Assembly (NCBI GenBank): GCA_964578975.1
Contig: CAZOFA010000024.1
Coordinates: 1 to 26,671 of the forward strand
DNA length: 26,671 nucleotides
Direction: 5' to 3'
From: CAYRUP01 sp964578975
Lineage (GTDB): Bacteria > Pseudomonadota > Gammaproteobacteria > DSM-16500
In this document: positions 16,235 to 23,440 of the stretch, piece by piece
How positions within the stretch are numbered: the first letter of the stretch is position 1
Layout of the letters: every line of letters begins with the position of its first letter
Notes under the pieces: model-generated
The model's input: only the letters and a program-made list of their open reading frames with translations
Told to the model about the DNA's origin: nothing
The model's database searches: none
Made by a program: the position numbers and the translations under genes

Positions 16235-16313
16235 ATGGGTTTATTTGTGCCTTTAAGTCGATGAATAAAGCGGTCTTTATATCATATTTTTCAAAATTAG
16301 CCCAGAACAGCGC

Positions 16314-17423
16314 TTACAAATAAAAATCTTTAGTCTTTTCATCAACATAGCGCATGAGCTGCTCACGAAAAATGGCTGGGGAAAATTGCTGTGCTTGGGC
16401 AACACAATTTTCGACAGTAAAACGCGCGCGATTTTCTTCAAACTGTTGAATGGCGGCCAGGATGTCTGGGATCTCTTGTTTGGCAAAAAATACCCCGGTA
16501 TCGTCACGCACCGTTTCCAATGCACCACCTTTGCCGAACGTAATCACGGGCGTGCCAGCCGCTTGTGCTTCCAATAAAACAATTCCAAAATCTTCTTCTG
16601 CCGCAAACACAAATGCATTCGCGCGTTGCATGTAATCAATCAATATGTCAGTGGGTTGATAACCCAGTATTTCGATGTTGGGCGTCGCTTTACTTTTAAT
16701 TTTATTCAGTTCTGGCCCATCGCCAATCACAACTAATTTTTTATCGGGAAGTTGCGCGAAACTTTCTACAATTAAATCGATTTTTTTATAGGGCACCATG
16801 CGTGAGGCAGTGAGATAAAAATTTTCTTTTTTATGTCCCGGCGTAAATAAATGTGTTTTGACCGGCGGATAAATCACATCAGAAGCACGTCGATAATTTT
16901 TTAGAATACGACGCGCAATGTACTTTGAATTCGCAATAAAATGATCGACATTGACCGCGCTACGCTGATCCCATAAACGCATTTTATGCAATAAACGTTT
17001 GGCAAAAAAACCTTTAATTCCGTGATCTAAACCGGTTTCGCGTAAATACTGATGTTGTAAATCCCAGGCATAACGCATCGGTGTGTGCACATAACTGATA
17101 TGCAGTTGATTGGGCCCGGTAATCACACCTTTTGCCACCGCATGCGAACTTGAAATAATTAAATCATAGGCAGACATATCCAATTGCTCGATGGCGAGTG
17201 GCATCAAATTTAAATAAGCCCGATAATATTTTTTGGCAAAAGGAAGTTTTTGAATAAATGTCGTGTTAATTTTTTTGTGTTGTAAAAAATCACGATTTTT
17301 GGGATCAATAAAATCAACCACGGCGAACACATCGGCATGAGGAAAACAGATTAACAGTTCCTCGAGCACTCGCTCAGCGCCTGCATAGGTGACTAGCCAA
17401 TCACAGACAATTGCTATTTTCAT
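16314..17423 (-). CDS. GT4 family glycosyltransferase (mannosyl-type)
   Basis: A 369-residue GT-B fold glycosyltransferase. The C-terminal half has the GT4 features: SRMVPYKK (207-214) with the nucleotide-binding Arg and Lys, GDGPEL, and the EX7E motif E277-DFGIVLL-E285. The N-terminal acceptor part begins MKIAIVCDWLVTYAGAERVL, typical of mannosyltransferases in O-antigen loci (WbaZ-like). The donor is probably GDP-mannose or GDP-perosamine because the rest of the operon makes these, but this is inference. It is the first gene of the minus-strand sugar operon, 33 bases from a candidate extended -10 promoter. The ribosome site is weak. Confidence 0.88.
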   Translation of the reverse strand: MKIAIVCDWLVTYAGAERVLEELLICFPHADVFAVVDFIDPKNRDFLQHKKINTTFIQKLPFAKKYYRAYLNLMPLAIEQLDMSAYDLIISSSHAVAKGVITGPNQLHISYVHTPMRYAWDLQHQYLRETGLDHGIKGFFAKRLLHKMRLWDQRSAVNVDHFIANSKYIARRILKNYRRASDVIYPPVKTHLFTPGHKKENFYLTASRMVPYKKIDLIVESFAQLPDKKLVVIGDGPELNKIKSKATPNIEILGYQPTDILIDYMQRANAFVFAAEEDFGIVLLEAQAAGTPVITFGKGGALETVRDDTGVFFAKQEIPDILAAIQQFEENRARFTVENCVAQAQQFSPAIFREQLMRYVDEKTKDFYL

Positions 17424-17455
17424 ATGACTTTGAAACCCGTGATAAAATGGGTGCT

Positions 17456-17464
17456 ATGATAACA
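17456..17464 (-). promoter_or_regulatory. Candidate extended -10 promoter for the GDP-mannose/perosamine operon
   Basis: On the minus strand the sequence reads TGTTATCAT, an extended -10 (TGn plus TATCAT). No good -35 was seen. It would give a leader of roughly 25 bases before the GT4 ATG and could drive GT4-manC-gmd-per. Confidence 0.35.
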
Positions 17465-17527
17465 CATTTTGAAGACCCCGTGGCAGCCATGTGATCTGAT
17501 GAATATAGTGTGGAGGATCTTGATTTT

Positions 17528-17878
17528 TTAATGATGCAACTGAATAAGCCCATAAGAAATAAAAATGCCTAATATCATCCATCCAGCTTTAAATGAATAA
17601 TCGATGAATTTAGCACGAATTTCTTTTTGAGTTTCGTTTACCATACCTAACTTTGTTTCAATCGCAACAACGCGCTTGTCGAGAGAAGAAATGCGCCTGT
17701 CCATGGTTGAAAATCCTTGATGCATTTCGCTTCTTAATTTATGCATTTCCACATGCATTTCATGTTTAAGCGAATTAATTTGATCTATCACCCGATCAAT
17801 TGCTTTGCTCACGGCCATATCCACCTTTGTATCGACTAATTCAGTTTGTAGTTGAAATAAATCTTTTGCCTGATTCAT
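17528..17878 (-). CDS. Small coiled-coil protein with a C-terminal membrane anchor
   Basis: A 116-residue protein. Residues about 10-88 form a long amphipathic helix or coiled coil (INSLKHEMHVEMHKLRSEMH, then ISSLDKRVVAIETKLGMV), and residues about 95-112 are a single membrane segment (AGWMILGIFISYGLIQLHH) ending almost at the C-terminus. This layout is like the DUF1640/Bdr-type tail-anchored coiled-coil proteins; the family match is tentative. AAGGA lies eight bases before the ATG. It is on the same strand as the GT4 operon but about 100 bases before it. The function is unknown; a role in chain-length control or as a scaffold is possible because Wzz-like proteins also have coiled coils, but the topology differs. 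Confidence 0.75.
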   Translation of the reverse strand: MNQAKDLFQLQTELVDTKVDMAVSKAIDRVIDQINSLKHEMHVEMHKLRSEMHQGFSTMDRRISSLDKRVVAIETKLGMVNETQKEIRAKFIDYSFKAGWMILGIFISYGLIQLHH

Positions 17879-17990
17879 AACAATGTCCTTATTCTAGCAT
17901 TTATTTTGTGTCGGTAACTAATTTATTGAAGTGAAATGAAGAGGTGTGATTTAAATAAAGAAGGATCTTGAAGTTGAGGATACGCAGGAC

Positions 17991-18018
17991 AAAAAGTCTA
18001 ATCGAAACTAGGCTTTTT
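17991..18018. terminator. Two-way terminator after the ArnE-like gene
   Basis: AAAAAGTCTA pairs with TAGGCTTTTT (one G-U position) around an 8-base loop. T runs follow the stem on either strand. The minus-strand gene ending at 18030 reads directly into it, so it most likely terminates that transcript. Confidence 0.65.
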
Positions 18019-18029
18019 TCAAGTTATTT

Positions 18030-18368
18030 TTATGCTTTCACTAACAAGAAAACCCCTAACAAAATAAATGTCAGCGCAATCATGTGTTGTGCCCCAAAAG
18101 GTTCATTCCAAAGAAAATGAGCGATGAGAGCGACCGCGACATAGCTTAAAGAGACGCAGGGGAAAGCAACGGATACGGGGATTTCTTTGAGGGAGTACAT
18201 GTAAAATAATGCAGAAATAAAATAACAGGATAAACCAAATAAAACAAAAGGTTGGAAAAGCGGTAATCCAGAGAGATGGGCTGCTTGCAACGAGCCGGTT
18301 TTAATGGATATTTGACCCATGATTCCGATTAAAATGGCGGTAAACAAACATGCATAATAAATAATCAT
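18030..18368 (-). CDS. ArnE-like small multidrug-resistance-fold flippase subunit
   Basis: A 112-residue protein with four membrane segments of the small multidrug resistance fold. The glutamate in the first segment that drug pumps of this family need is absent: the aligned stretch reads ILIGIMGQISIKTG. A GQxxxK pattern there, and the block LKEIPVSVAFPCVSLSYVAVALIAHFLWNEPF, closely resemble ArnE, the subunit that helps flip undecaprenyl-phosphate aminoarabinose. It is therefore more likely a lipid-linked-sugar translocase than a drug pump. ATG 18368 is preceded by CGGAG with five-base spacing; an in-frame extension to 18410 has no ribosome site. It stands alone, ends at a terminator and faces the wcaJ operon. 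No ArnF partner is in view, so it may act as a homo-oligomer. Confidence 0.75.
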   Translation of the reverse strand: MIIYYACLFTAILIGIMGQISIKTGSLQAAHLSGLPLFQPFVLFGLSCYFISALFYMYSLKEIPVSVAFPCVSLSYVAVALIAHFLWNEPFGAQHMIALTFILLGVFLLVKA

Positions 18369-18419
18369 CATTACTCCGAATTTTCGCATTATTCGGCGGC
18401 ATTTTACCAAAAGAAACGC

Positions 18420-18425
18420 TATAAT
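18420..18425 (+). promoter_or_regulatory. TATAAT -10 box for the wcaJ operon
   Basis: A perfect TATAAT lies 165 bases before the wcaJ-like ATG; no convincing -35 is seen. Transcripts starting about seven bases downstream would begin just before or inside the palindromic element at 18438-18539, placing that element in the leader. Confidence 0.35.
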
Positions 18426-18437
18426 GCGAATCGACCG

Positions 18438-18539
18438 TCGTCATTGCGAGCCCAGCGTATTTTGCTGGGCGAAGCAATCCAGAATTTTTTTAAATTTTCT
18501 GGATTGCTTCGTCGTAAAAAACACTCCTCGCAATGACGA
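18438..18539. repeat. Long palindromic repeat, GTCATTGCGAG family (composite)
   Basis: Outer arms TCGTCATTGCGAG (18438-18450) and CTCGCAATGACGA (18527-18539) pair exactly. Inside are a small hairpin CCCAGC/GCTGGG (18451-18456/18464-18469) and a 15-bp stem CGAAGCAATCCAGAA/TTCTGGATTGCTTCG (18470-18484/18497-18511). The family is the same as at 24777-24856. It lies between divergent genes, in the probable leader of the wcaJ operon. Confidence 0.88.
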
Positions 18540-18590
18540 ATGGGGCGGCCTTGGTCGTCTTGCGGGATCTACTAAAAACTATGGAACTTT

Positions 18591-19991
18591 ATGCTACCTC
18601 GTGGTTTATTAAAAGAATATTCTCAATTCCTCGCCATTTTGCTTCGCGTCATGGATGTGCTTGCGGTCATGTTCGCGGGGTATCTGGCGTATTATGTGAA
18701 ATTTAATACGTTTCATTTAATATCGCATTATCAAATTGCGCTCGTCATGGCGGGTTTTCTAACCTTTATCGTTTTTTCTTTTTTCCACATTTATGATTCA
18801 GTGCGCGGTTTAAGAGTCTGGCAGCATTTCAACAAGTTGATTCAAGCAATGTTTTCTGTCTTGATTTTACTGGCCGGTTTAGCATTTATCACCAAAACCG
18901 GTGAAGCGTATTCACGTTCTTGGTTTTTATTCTTAGCGGGATTTTCCTTGAGCTTTTTAATTTTATTTCGTTTAACTATGTTAATTATCCTGCGTCTCAT
19001 GCGTTCGAACGGATGGAATGAACGACGCGTGATTATTATTGGCGCGGGAGATTTAGGCGAAAAATTATTGAAAACCGTGCAACAAAAATTGTGGACCGGT
19101 TTTCATGTGGTCGCCATGTTTTCTGATAATATTTCTGAAACAACGAGTGTGCATCACGTTCCAGTGATCAAAACACCTGACAGTATCAGTGCTTATCTTG
19201 CGACTGCCTCACAACCAATTGACGAAGTATGGTTAGCATTACCGCTACATGCAGAAGCACGCGTCAAAGAAATTTTACATGAGTTACGTCACAATACGAT
19301 CACCACACGTTTTGTGTTAGATATTTTTGGCATGGATTTATTTAATCATTCTCTGACAGATTTAGCAGGTTTTCCTGTATTAAATATTCGTTCCACACCG
19401 ATGGTGGGAATCAATCGAATCATGAAAGCGATTGAAGATCGGATACTTGCCTTCATTATTTTATGCGTGATCAGCCCATTATTTTTAATGATTGCCATCG
19501 CTGTTAAATTAAGTTCGCGCGGTCCGGTTTTTTATCGACAAAAACGTGTCGGTTGGAATGGCCGCGAATTTGAAATGCTAAAATTCCGTTCGATGCCAGT
19601 GAATACAGAGGCGGCGTCAGGCCCCGTTTGGGCAAAACAAAATGAAAATCGGGCGACTACCATCGGAAATTTTTTACGTAAAACCAGTTTAGATGAATTA
19701 CCGCAATTTATTAATGTATTGTTTGGTGATATGTCCATTGTCGGGCCGCGTCCAGAGCGACAATATTTTGTCGAACAATTTAAAAATGAAATTCCGCGTT
19801 ATATGCAAAAACATTTAGTCAAAGCGGGCATTACGGGTTGGGCGCAAGTGAATGGTTGGCGCGGCGATACCAGTCTGGAAAAACGCATTGAGTATGATCT
19901 TTATTACATTGAAAATTGGTCGGTGGGTTTCGATTTGAAAATTATTTTGTTAACGTTTTTGCGAGGATTCGTCAATAAAAATGCTTACTAA
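18591..19991 (+). CDS. Undecaprenyl-phosphate sugar-1-phosphate transferase (WcaJ-like)
   Basis: A 466-residue polyprenyl glycosylphosphotransferase. Residues 12-140 hold four membrane segments, followed by a nucleotide-binding CoA-like domain (about 145-265, VIIIGAGDLGEKLL) and a C-terminal membrane-associated catalytic domain. Catalytic features include KRVGWNGREFEMLKFRS (318-334), D368-E369 in KTSLDELPQ, VGPRPER (384-390) and KAGITGWAQVNGWRGDT. The enzyme starts a repeat unit by moving glucose-1-phosphate (or galactose-1-phosphate) from the UDP-sugar to undecaprenyl phosphate. The following galE and galU genes make just these donors. The ribosome site is weak (GGAA four bases before ATG). 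The end overlaps the galE start by 11 bases. Confidence 0.92.
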   Translation: MLPRGLLKEYSQFLAILLRVMDVLAVMFAGYLAYYVKFNTFHLISHYQIALVMAGFLTFIVFSFFHIYDSVRGLRVWQHFNKLIQAMFSVLILLAGLAFITKTGEAYSRSWFLFLAGFSLSFLILFRLTMLIILRLMRSNGWNERRVIIIGAGDLGEKLLKTVQQKLWTGFHVVAMFSDNISETTSVHHVPVIKTPDSISAYLATASQPIDEVWLALPLHAEARVKEILHELRHNTITTRFVLDIFGMDLFNHSLTDLAGFPVLNIRSTPMVGINRIMKAIEDRILAFIILCVISPLFLMIAIAVKLSSRGPVFYRQKRVGWNGREFEMLKFRSMPVNTEAASGPVWAKQNENRATTIGNFLRKTSLDELPQFINVLFGDMSIVGPRPERQYFVEQFKNEIPRYMQKHLVKAGITGWAQVNGWRGDTSLEKRIEYDLYYIENWSVGFDLKIILLTFLRGFVNKNAY

Positions 19992-20964
19992 ACATATCCT
20001 CGTAGTTGGGGGCGCGGGTTTTATTGGTTCTCATATGAGTGCTTATTTAAAGCGCTTGGGTTATATGACAGTTGTGTTAGATGATTTATCGACAGGTCAT
20101 CGCGATGCGGTGTCGACACACTTGATCGAAGGAAGTCTATCAGACACAAAATTATTAGATGAGATTTTTGCGACGAGAAAGTTTGATGCGGTGATGCATT
20201 TCGCTTCTTTCATTCAAGTCGGTGAATCGGTGCAATATCCCGCAAAATATTATCAAAATAATGTGGCGAATACGTTTAACTTATTGCAAGCGATGCTGAA
20301 ACATCGTGTGTTAAATTTTATTTTTTCGTCGTCTGCTGCAGTTTATGGTGAGCCACAATACACGCCGATTGATGAAGATCATCCCATTGCACCGATTAAT
20401 CCCTATGGAAAATCCAAAGCGATGGTGGAGCAAGCATTGATGGATATGGCGGCGACTGAAGGATTGCGTTATGCATCATTACGTTATTTTAACGCGGCGG
20501 GTGCTGATCCCAATGGCAATTTAAGTGAGCGCCATGAACCGGAAACACATTTGATTCCGTTAGTGTTGGATGTTGCGAATGGCACACGCGATGCGATCAC
20601 CATTTATGGGAATGATCATTTGACGCCCGATGGAACGTGTATTCGTGATTATATTCATGTGTTGGATTTATGTGATGCGCATCTTAAAGCATTACAAGCA
20701 CTTGAAAATGGGAAAACCCAATGTATTTATAATTTAGGCACCGGGCGTGGTTACTCGGTGCAAGAAGTGATTGATGTTGCACGCAAAGTCACGCAGAAAA
20801 AAATCCCAGTGGTGTATGGTGCAAAACGGGCAGGCGATCCCGCTGTTTTGGTGGCAGATGCGACACGTGCGATGCAAGAACTCAATTGGCATCCCAAACA
20901 CTCTGATTTACAAACAATTATTCAGCATGCTTGGGGCCTGCAATCAGTTCCTTCACTCGGTTAA
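19981..20964 (+). CDS. galE: UDP-glucose 4-epimerase
   Basis: A 327-residue extended short-chain dehydrogenase/reductase. The NAD-binding GGAGFIGSH is at 10-18; the catalytic serine lies in FSSSAAVYG (115-123) and the Y142-X3-K146 pair in NPYGKSK. The RYFNAAGADPNG motif is also typical of GalE. It interconverts UDP-glucose and UDP-galactose, giving the polysaccharide pathway a second hexose donor. It may also accept UDP-GlcNAc; sequence inspection cannot decide this. The 11-base overlap with the wcaJ-like gene supports a shared transcript. Confidence 0.93.
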   Translation: MLTKHILVVGGAGFIGSHMSAYLKRLGYMTVVLDDLSTGHRDAVSTHLIEGSLSDTKLLDEIFATRKFDAVMHFASFIQVGESVQYPAKYYQNNVANTFNLLQAMLKHRVLNFIFSSSAAVYGEPQYTPIDEDHPIAPINPYGKSKAMVEQALMDMAATEGLRYASLRYFNAAGADPNGNLSERHEPETHLIPLVLDVANGTRDAITIYGNDHLTPDGTCIRDYIHVLDLCDAHLKALQALENGKTQCIYNLGTGRGYSVQEVIDVARKVTQKKIPVVYGAKRAGDPAVLVADATRAMQELNWHPKHSDLQTIIQHAWGLQSVPSLG

Positions 20965-21000
20965 TTATGATAGTATCCGCCATTTAAATTCGGACGATTT

Positions 21001-21879
21001 ATGAAAGTCACTAAAGCTGTTTTTCCAGTAGCAGGGCTCGGAACGCGATTTTTACCTGCTACCAAAGCAAATCCCAAAGAAATGATGCCAATCGTCGATA
21101 AGCCATTGATTCAATATGCAGTGGAAGAAGCGTTGGCCGCTGGGATTACGGAATTAATCTTTGTTACCAGTAGCAGTAAGCGCGCGATTGAAGATCATTT
21201 TGATTCGAATTTCGAATTAGAATCAAATTTATTGGAACGCGGAAAATTAGATTTATTAGAAATCGTGCGGGATATTTTGCCTGATGGTGTGTCTTGTGCG
21301 TATATCCGACAGAAATCGCCTCATGGATTGGGGCATGCGGTATTGTGCGCAAAACAATTAGTGTCGAACGAACCGTTTGCCGTATTGCTTGCCGATGACT
21401 TGATTGATGGCGGCCAGAAGCCTTGTTTACATCAAATGGTGGAAGCATTTCAAGAAACCCAATCGAGCATTATTGCGGTGCAAAAAATTACGCGCAACGA
21501 AACGAAAAAATATGGTGTTGTCGATATCGCAGAAACAATACACACACTCACGCGAATTTGCGGTATCGTCGAAAAACCGCATCCTGATGAAGCACCGTCT
21601 AATCTCGGTGTGGTTGGACGTTATATTTTAACGCCACGCATTTTTTCTTTGCTGGAACATACGGTGCGTGGTTCGGGTGGCGAAATTCAATTAACCGATG
21701 CGATTGCTGCATTACTTAAAGAAGAAGCCGTGCATGCATTGCAATTTCGTGGCAAGCGTTATGATTGCGGTAGCAAATTAGGTTATCTGGAAGCGACAGT
21801 GGGTTATGCGCTGAAACATCCTGAAATCGCAGAAGACTTTAAACGTTCATTGCGAGAATGGACCGAATGTCTGGAGTAA
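21001..21879 (+). CDS. galU: UTP-glucose-1-phosphate uridylyltransferase
   Basis: A 292-residue nucleotidyltransferase that makes UDP-glucose. The nucleotide-binding signature GLGTRFLPATKANPKEMMP (12-30), the LADDLID segment and VEKP are present, and the sequence ends in a typical KRYDCGSKLGYLEATVGYAL block. It is 36 bases after galE. UDP-glucose from GalU feeds GalE, Ugd and the initiating transferase in the same operon. The last bases overlap the start of the next gene by about 13-22 bases. Confidence 0.96.
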   Translation: MKVTKAVFPVAGLGTRFLPATKANPKEMMPIVDKPLIQYAVEEALAAGITELIFVTSSSKRAIEDHFDSNFELESNLLERGKLDLLEIVRDILPDGVSCAYIRQKSPHGLGHAVLCAKQLVSNEPFAVLLADDLIDGGQKPCLHQMVEAFQETQSSIIAVQKITRNETKKYGVVDIAETIHTLTRICGIVEKPHPDEAPSNLGVVGRYILTPRIFSLLEHTVRGSGGEIQLTDAIAALLKEEAVHALQFRGKRYDCGSKLGYLEATVGYALKHPEIAEDFKRSLREWTECLE

Positions 21880-23438
21880 CTCGCTCGTATTCCGTTCACC
21901 CTGAGGAGGTCGCGCAGCGACCGTCTCGAAGGGTCGCCATCATTGCCACTATTTTAAGCGTGGCACTTTCTCTTTGGGCCGCTCTCAAAACCTCAGTGAT
22001 TAATCCGGATGGCATTTGTTATTTGCAAAGCGCGGCCGCCATGAAACATGGATTGATGTATGCGACCCATTTATGCGATCAAGCAAAATGGCCGCTTTAT
22101 TCCATGCTGATTTTTGCCGTCACACAATTCACGCATGCAACACCGCTTATCGCGGCTTACACGTTGAATGCAATTTTTTCGTTAATCACCGTTTTGGCAT
22201 TTATTAAAATTGTTGACGCGTTGACGACAAAAAAACGCATTGTGTGGTTAGCGCTCGGTGTTATTTTATTGGCGAGTGAATTTAACACGCTGCGCAGCGA
22301 TATTGTGCGCGATCATGGGTTCTGGGCGTTTTATTTGTTGTCATTGTTTTTTTTCTTGAAGATATTTCATTCCCATGCAACGTGTCATTACCGCGAAGGC
22401 GGGAATGACACGTTGCGCGGGAATGACATCGTTTATGCTTTAATGTGGGGTTTAACAATAATTATAGCGAGTTTATTTAGTATTGAAGGAATAATGCTTT
22501 TATTATTGTTACCCTTCGTTTCATTGATAGATATGCGGCAAACGTTTAGCGCGCGCATCAAACGTTTTTTACAATTGAATATCATTACCATCGTCGGAAT
22601 AGTCGTATTGCTCTGCTGGAGCTTCTTCCATCCATTATCATTAAGTCGATTTTCCGAAATACAATTTCAATTACAACATGGATTCACGCAACTGATCGAT
22701 GCGTTTCAACAAAGCGCACATGCGTTGAGCACGCATGTATTAAATGAATATTCCGCGCGTGATGCAAAAATAATTTTAGTCGGCATGTTCATCAGTTGGT
22801 ATGTGATAAATGTCGCGTCGAGTGTGTCGTTGATTTACGCGGTATTAATTGTTTATGCCTGGATAAAAAAATTAGCGCGACTGGATGTTGGCGCGCGTCT
22901 TACGCTCATCGCATATATCAGCGTCAATGTGTTGATCACAGCAATTTTTTTGGTGGATAATTTATTTATCACCGAACGTTATTTGATTGCATTATCGCTG
23001 GTGCTCATGGTTTGGGTGCCTTTTGCGATCGATAATTTGATAATGCAATGGCAGTCGCGCAAATGGCCATTGCTGCTGACGATTTTTTTCATCTTAATGT
23101 ATGGATTATCAGGCGTCGTGAGTTTTGGCTATTCAAAAAAATATATTCGTGAGGCGGGTGATTGGTTGATGTTGAATACATCTCCATCGGCAAAAATTTA
23201 TAGCAATGATTATCAAGTTTTGTATTATGCCAATCATCTTGGCAATGAAATATTTAGCAAGGGTCACGCATTTGAAAATTTGAAAACAATTGCTGATGGT
23301 AAATGGCATCAGTATGATTATTTGGCATTGCGTGTTGGCCATAATGAATCATCTATTTTTGATGGGATGCCAGTGGCAGTATTTCATAACAAACGCGGTG
23401 ATCAAGTGCGAATTTATCGCGTGAAGAACGGAGAATAA
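21858..23438 (+). CDS. Polytopic GT39/ArnT-like lipid-carrier glycosyltransferase
   Basis: A 526-residue membrane protein with about ten to twelve hydrophobic segments. The first periplasmic loop has NPDG (D51), at the place of the GT-C catalytic aspartate, and a second conserved segment, RDHGFW (151-156), follows. These features fit the dolichyl-phosphate-mannose/ArnT superfamily (GT39/GT83), which transfers a sugar from a polyprenyl-phosphate carrier to a lipid, glycan or protein on the outer face of the inner membrane. ATG starts at 21858 or 21867 both overlap galU; neither has a strong ribosome site. Two palindromic repeats are read in frame: one in the N-terminal tail (about residues 14-26) and one encoding about residues 171-190, in a loop after a membrane segment. 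The reading frame stays open through both. Donor and acceptor are unknown. Confidence 0.8.
   Translation: MDRMSGVTRSYSVHPEEVAQRPSRRVAIIATILSVALSLWAALKTSVINPDGICYLQSAAAMKHGLMYATHLCDQAKWPLYSMLIFAVTQFTHATPLIAAYTLNAIFSLITVLAFIKIVDALTTKKRIVWLALGVILLASEFNTLRSDIVRDHGFWAFYLLSLFFFLKIFHSHATCHYREGGNDTLRGNDIVYALMWGLTIIIASLFSIEGIMLLLLLPFVSLIDMRQTFSARIKRFLQLNIITIVGIVVLLCWSFFHPLSLSRFSEIQFQLQHGFTQLIDAFQQSAHALSTHVLNEYSARDAKIILVGMFISWYVINVASSVSLIYAVLIVYAWIKKLARLDVGARLTLIAYISVNVLITAIFLVDNLFITERYLIALSLVLMVWVPFAIDNLIMQWQSRKWPLLLTIFFILMYGLSGVVSFGYSKKYIREAGDWLMLNTSPSAKIYSNDYQVLYYANHLGNEIFSKGHAFENLKTIADGKWHQYDYLALRVGHNESSIFDGMPVAVFHNKRGDQVRIYRVKNGE
21898..21934. repeat. Palindromic repeat with ACCCT/AGGGT ends inside a reading frame
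   Basis: Outer ends ACCCT and AGGGT frame a perfect inner palindrome GGTCGC-GCA-GCGACC (21908-21922). It lies in the first codons of the GT39-like gene, just downstream of the galU stop, and is translated as part of its N-terminal tail. The layout resembles widespread short bacterial interspersed repeats. Confidence 0.6.
22366..22428. repeat. In-frame palindromic repeat, GTCATTCCCGCG family
   Basis: A nested palindrome. Inner arms (22381-22394 and 22399-22412) pair with one mismatch around GAAG. Outer arms (22368-22382 and 22411-22425) pair with two mismatches. The CCGCGAAGGCGGGAATGAC core matches the intergenic element at 12417-12485. It lies wholly inside the GT39-like gene, without a stop, and encodes about residues 171-190 (HSHATCHYREGGNDTLRGND). 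Confidence 0.85.
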
Positions 23439-23440
23439 GT

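Noticed and set aside
18030..18368. Small membrane protein considered as an EmrE-type drug pump
   Set aside because: The essential first-helix glutamate is missing, and the motifs fit ArnE-like proteins better.
18424..18612. 62-residue plus-strand open frame between the ArnE-like and wcaJ-like genes
   Set aside because: It reads through the palindromic element at 18438-18539 and has no ribosome site; its content is repeat translation.
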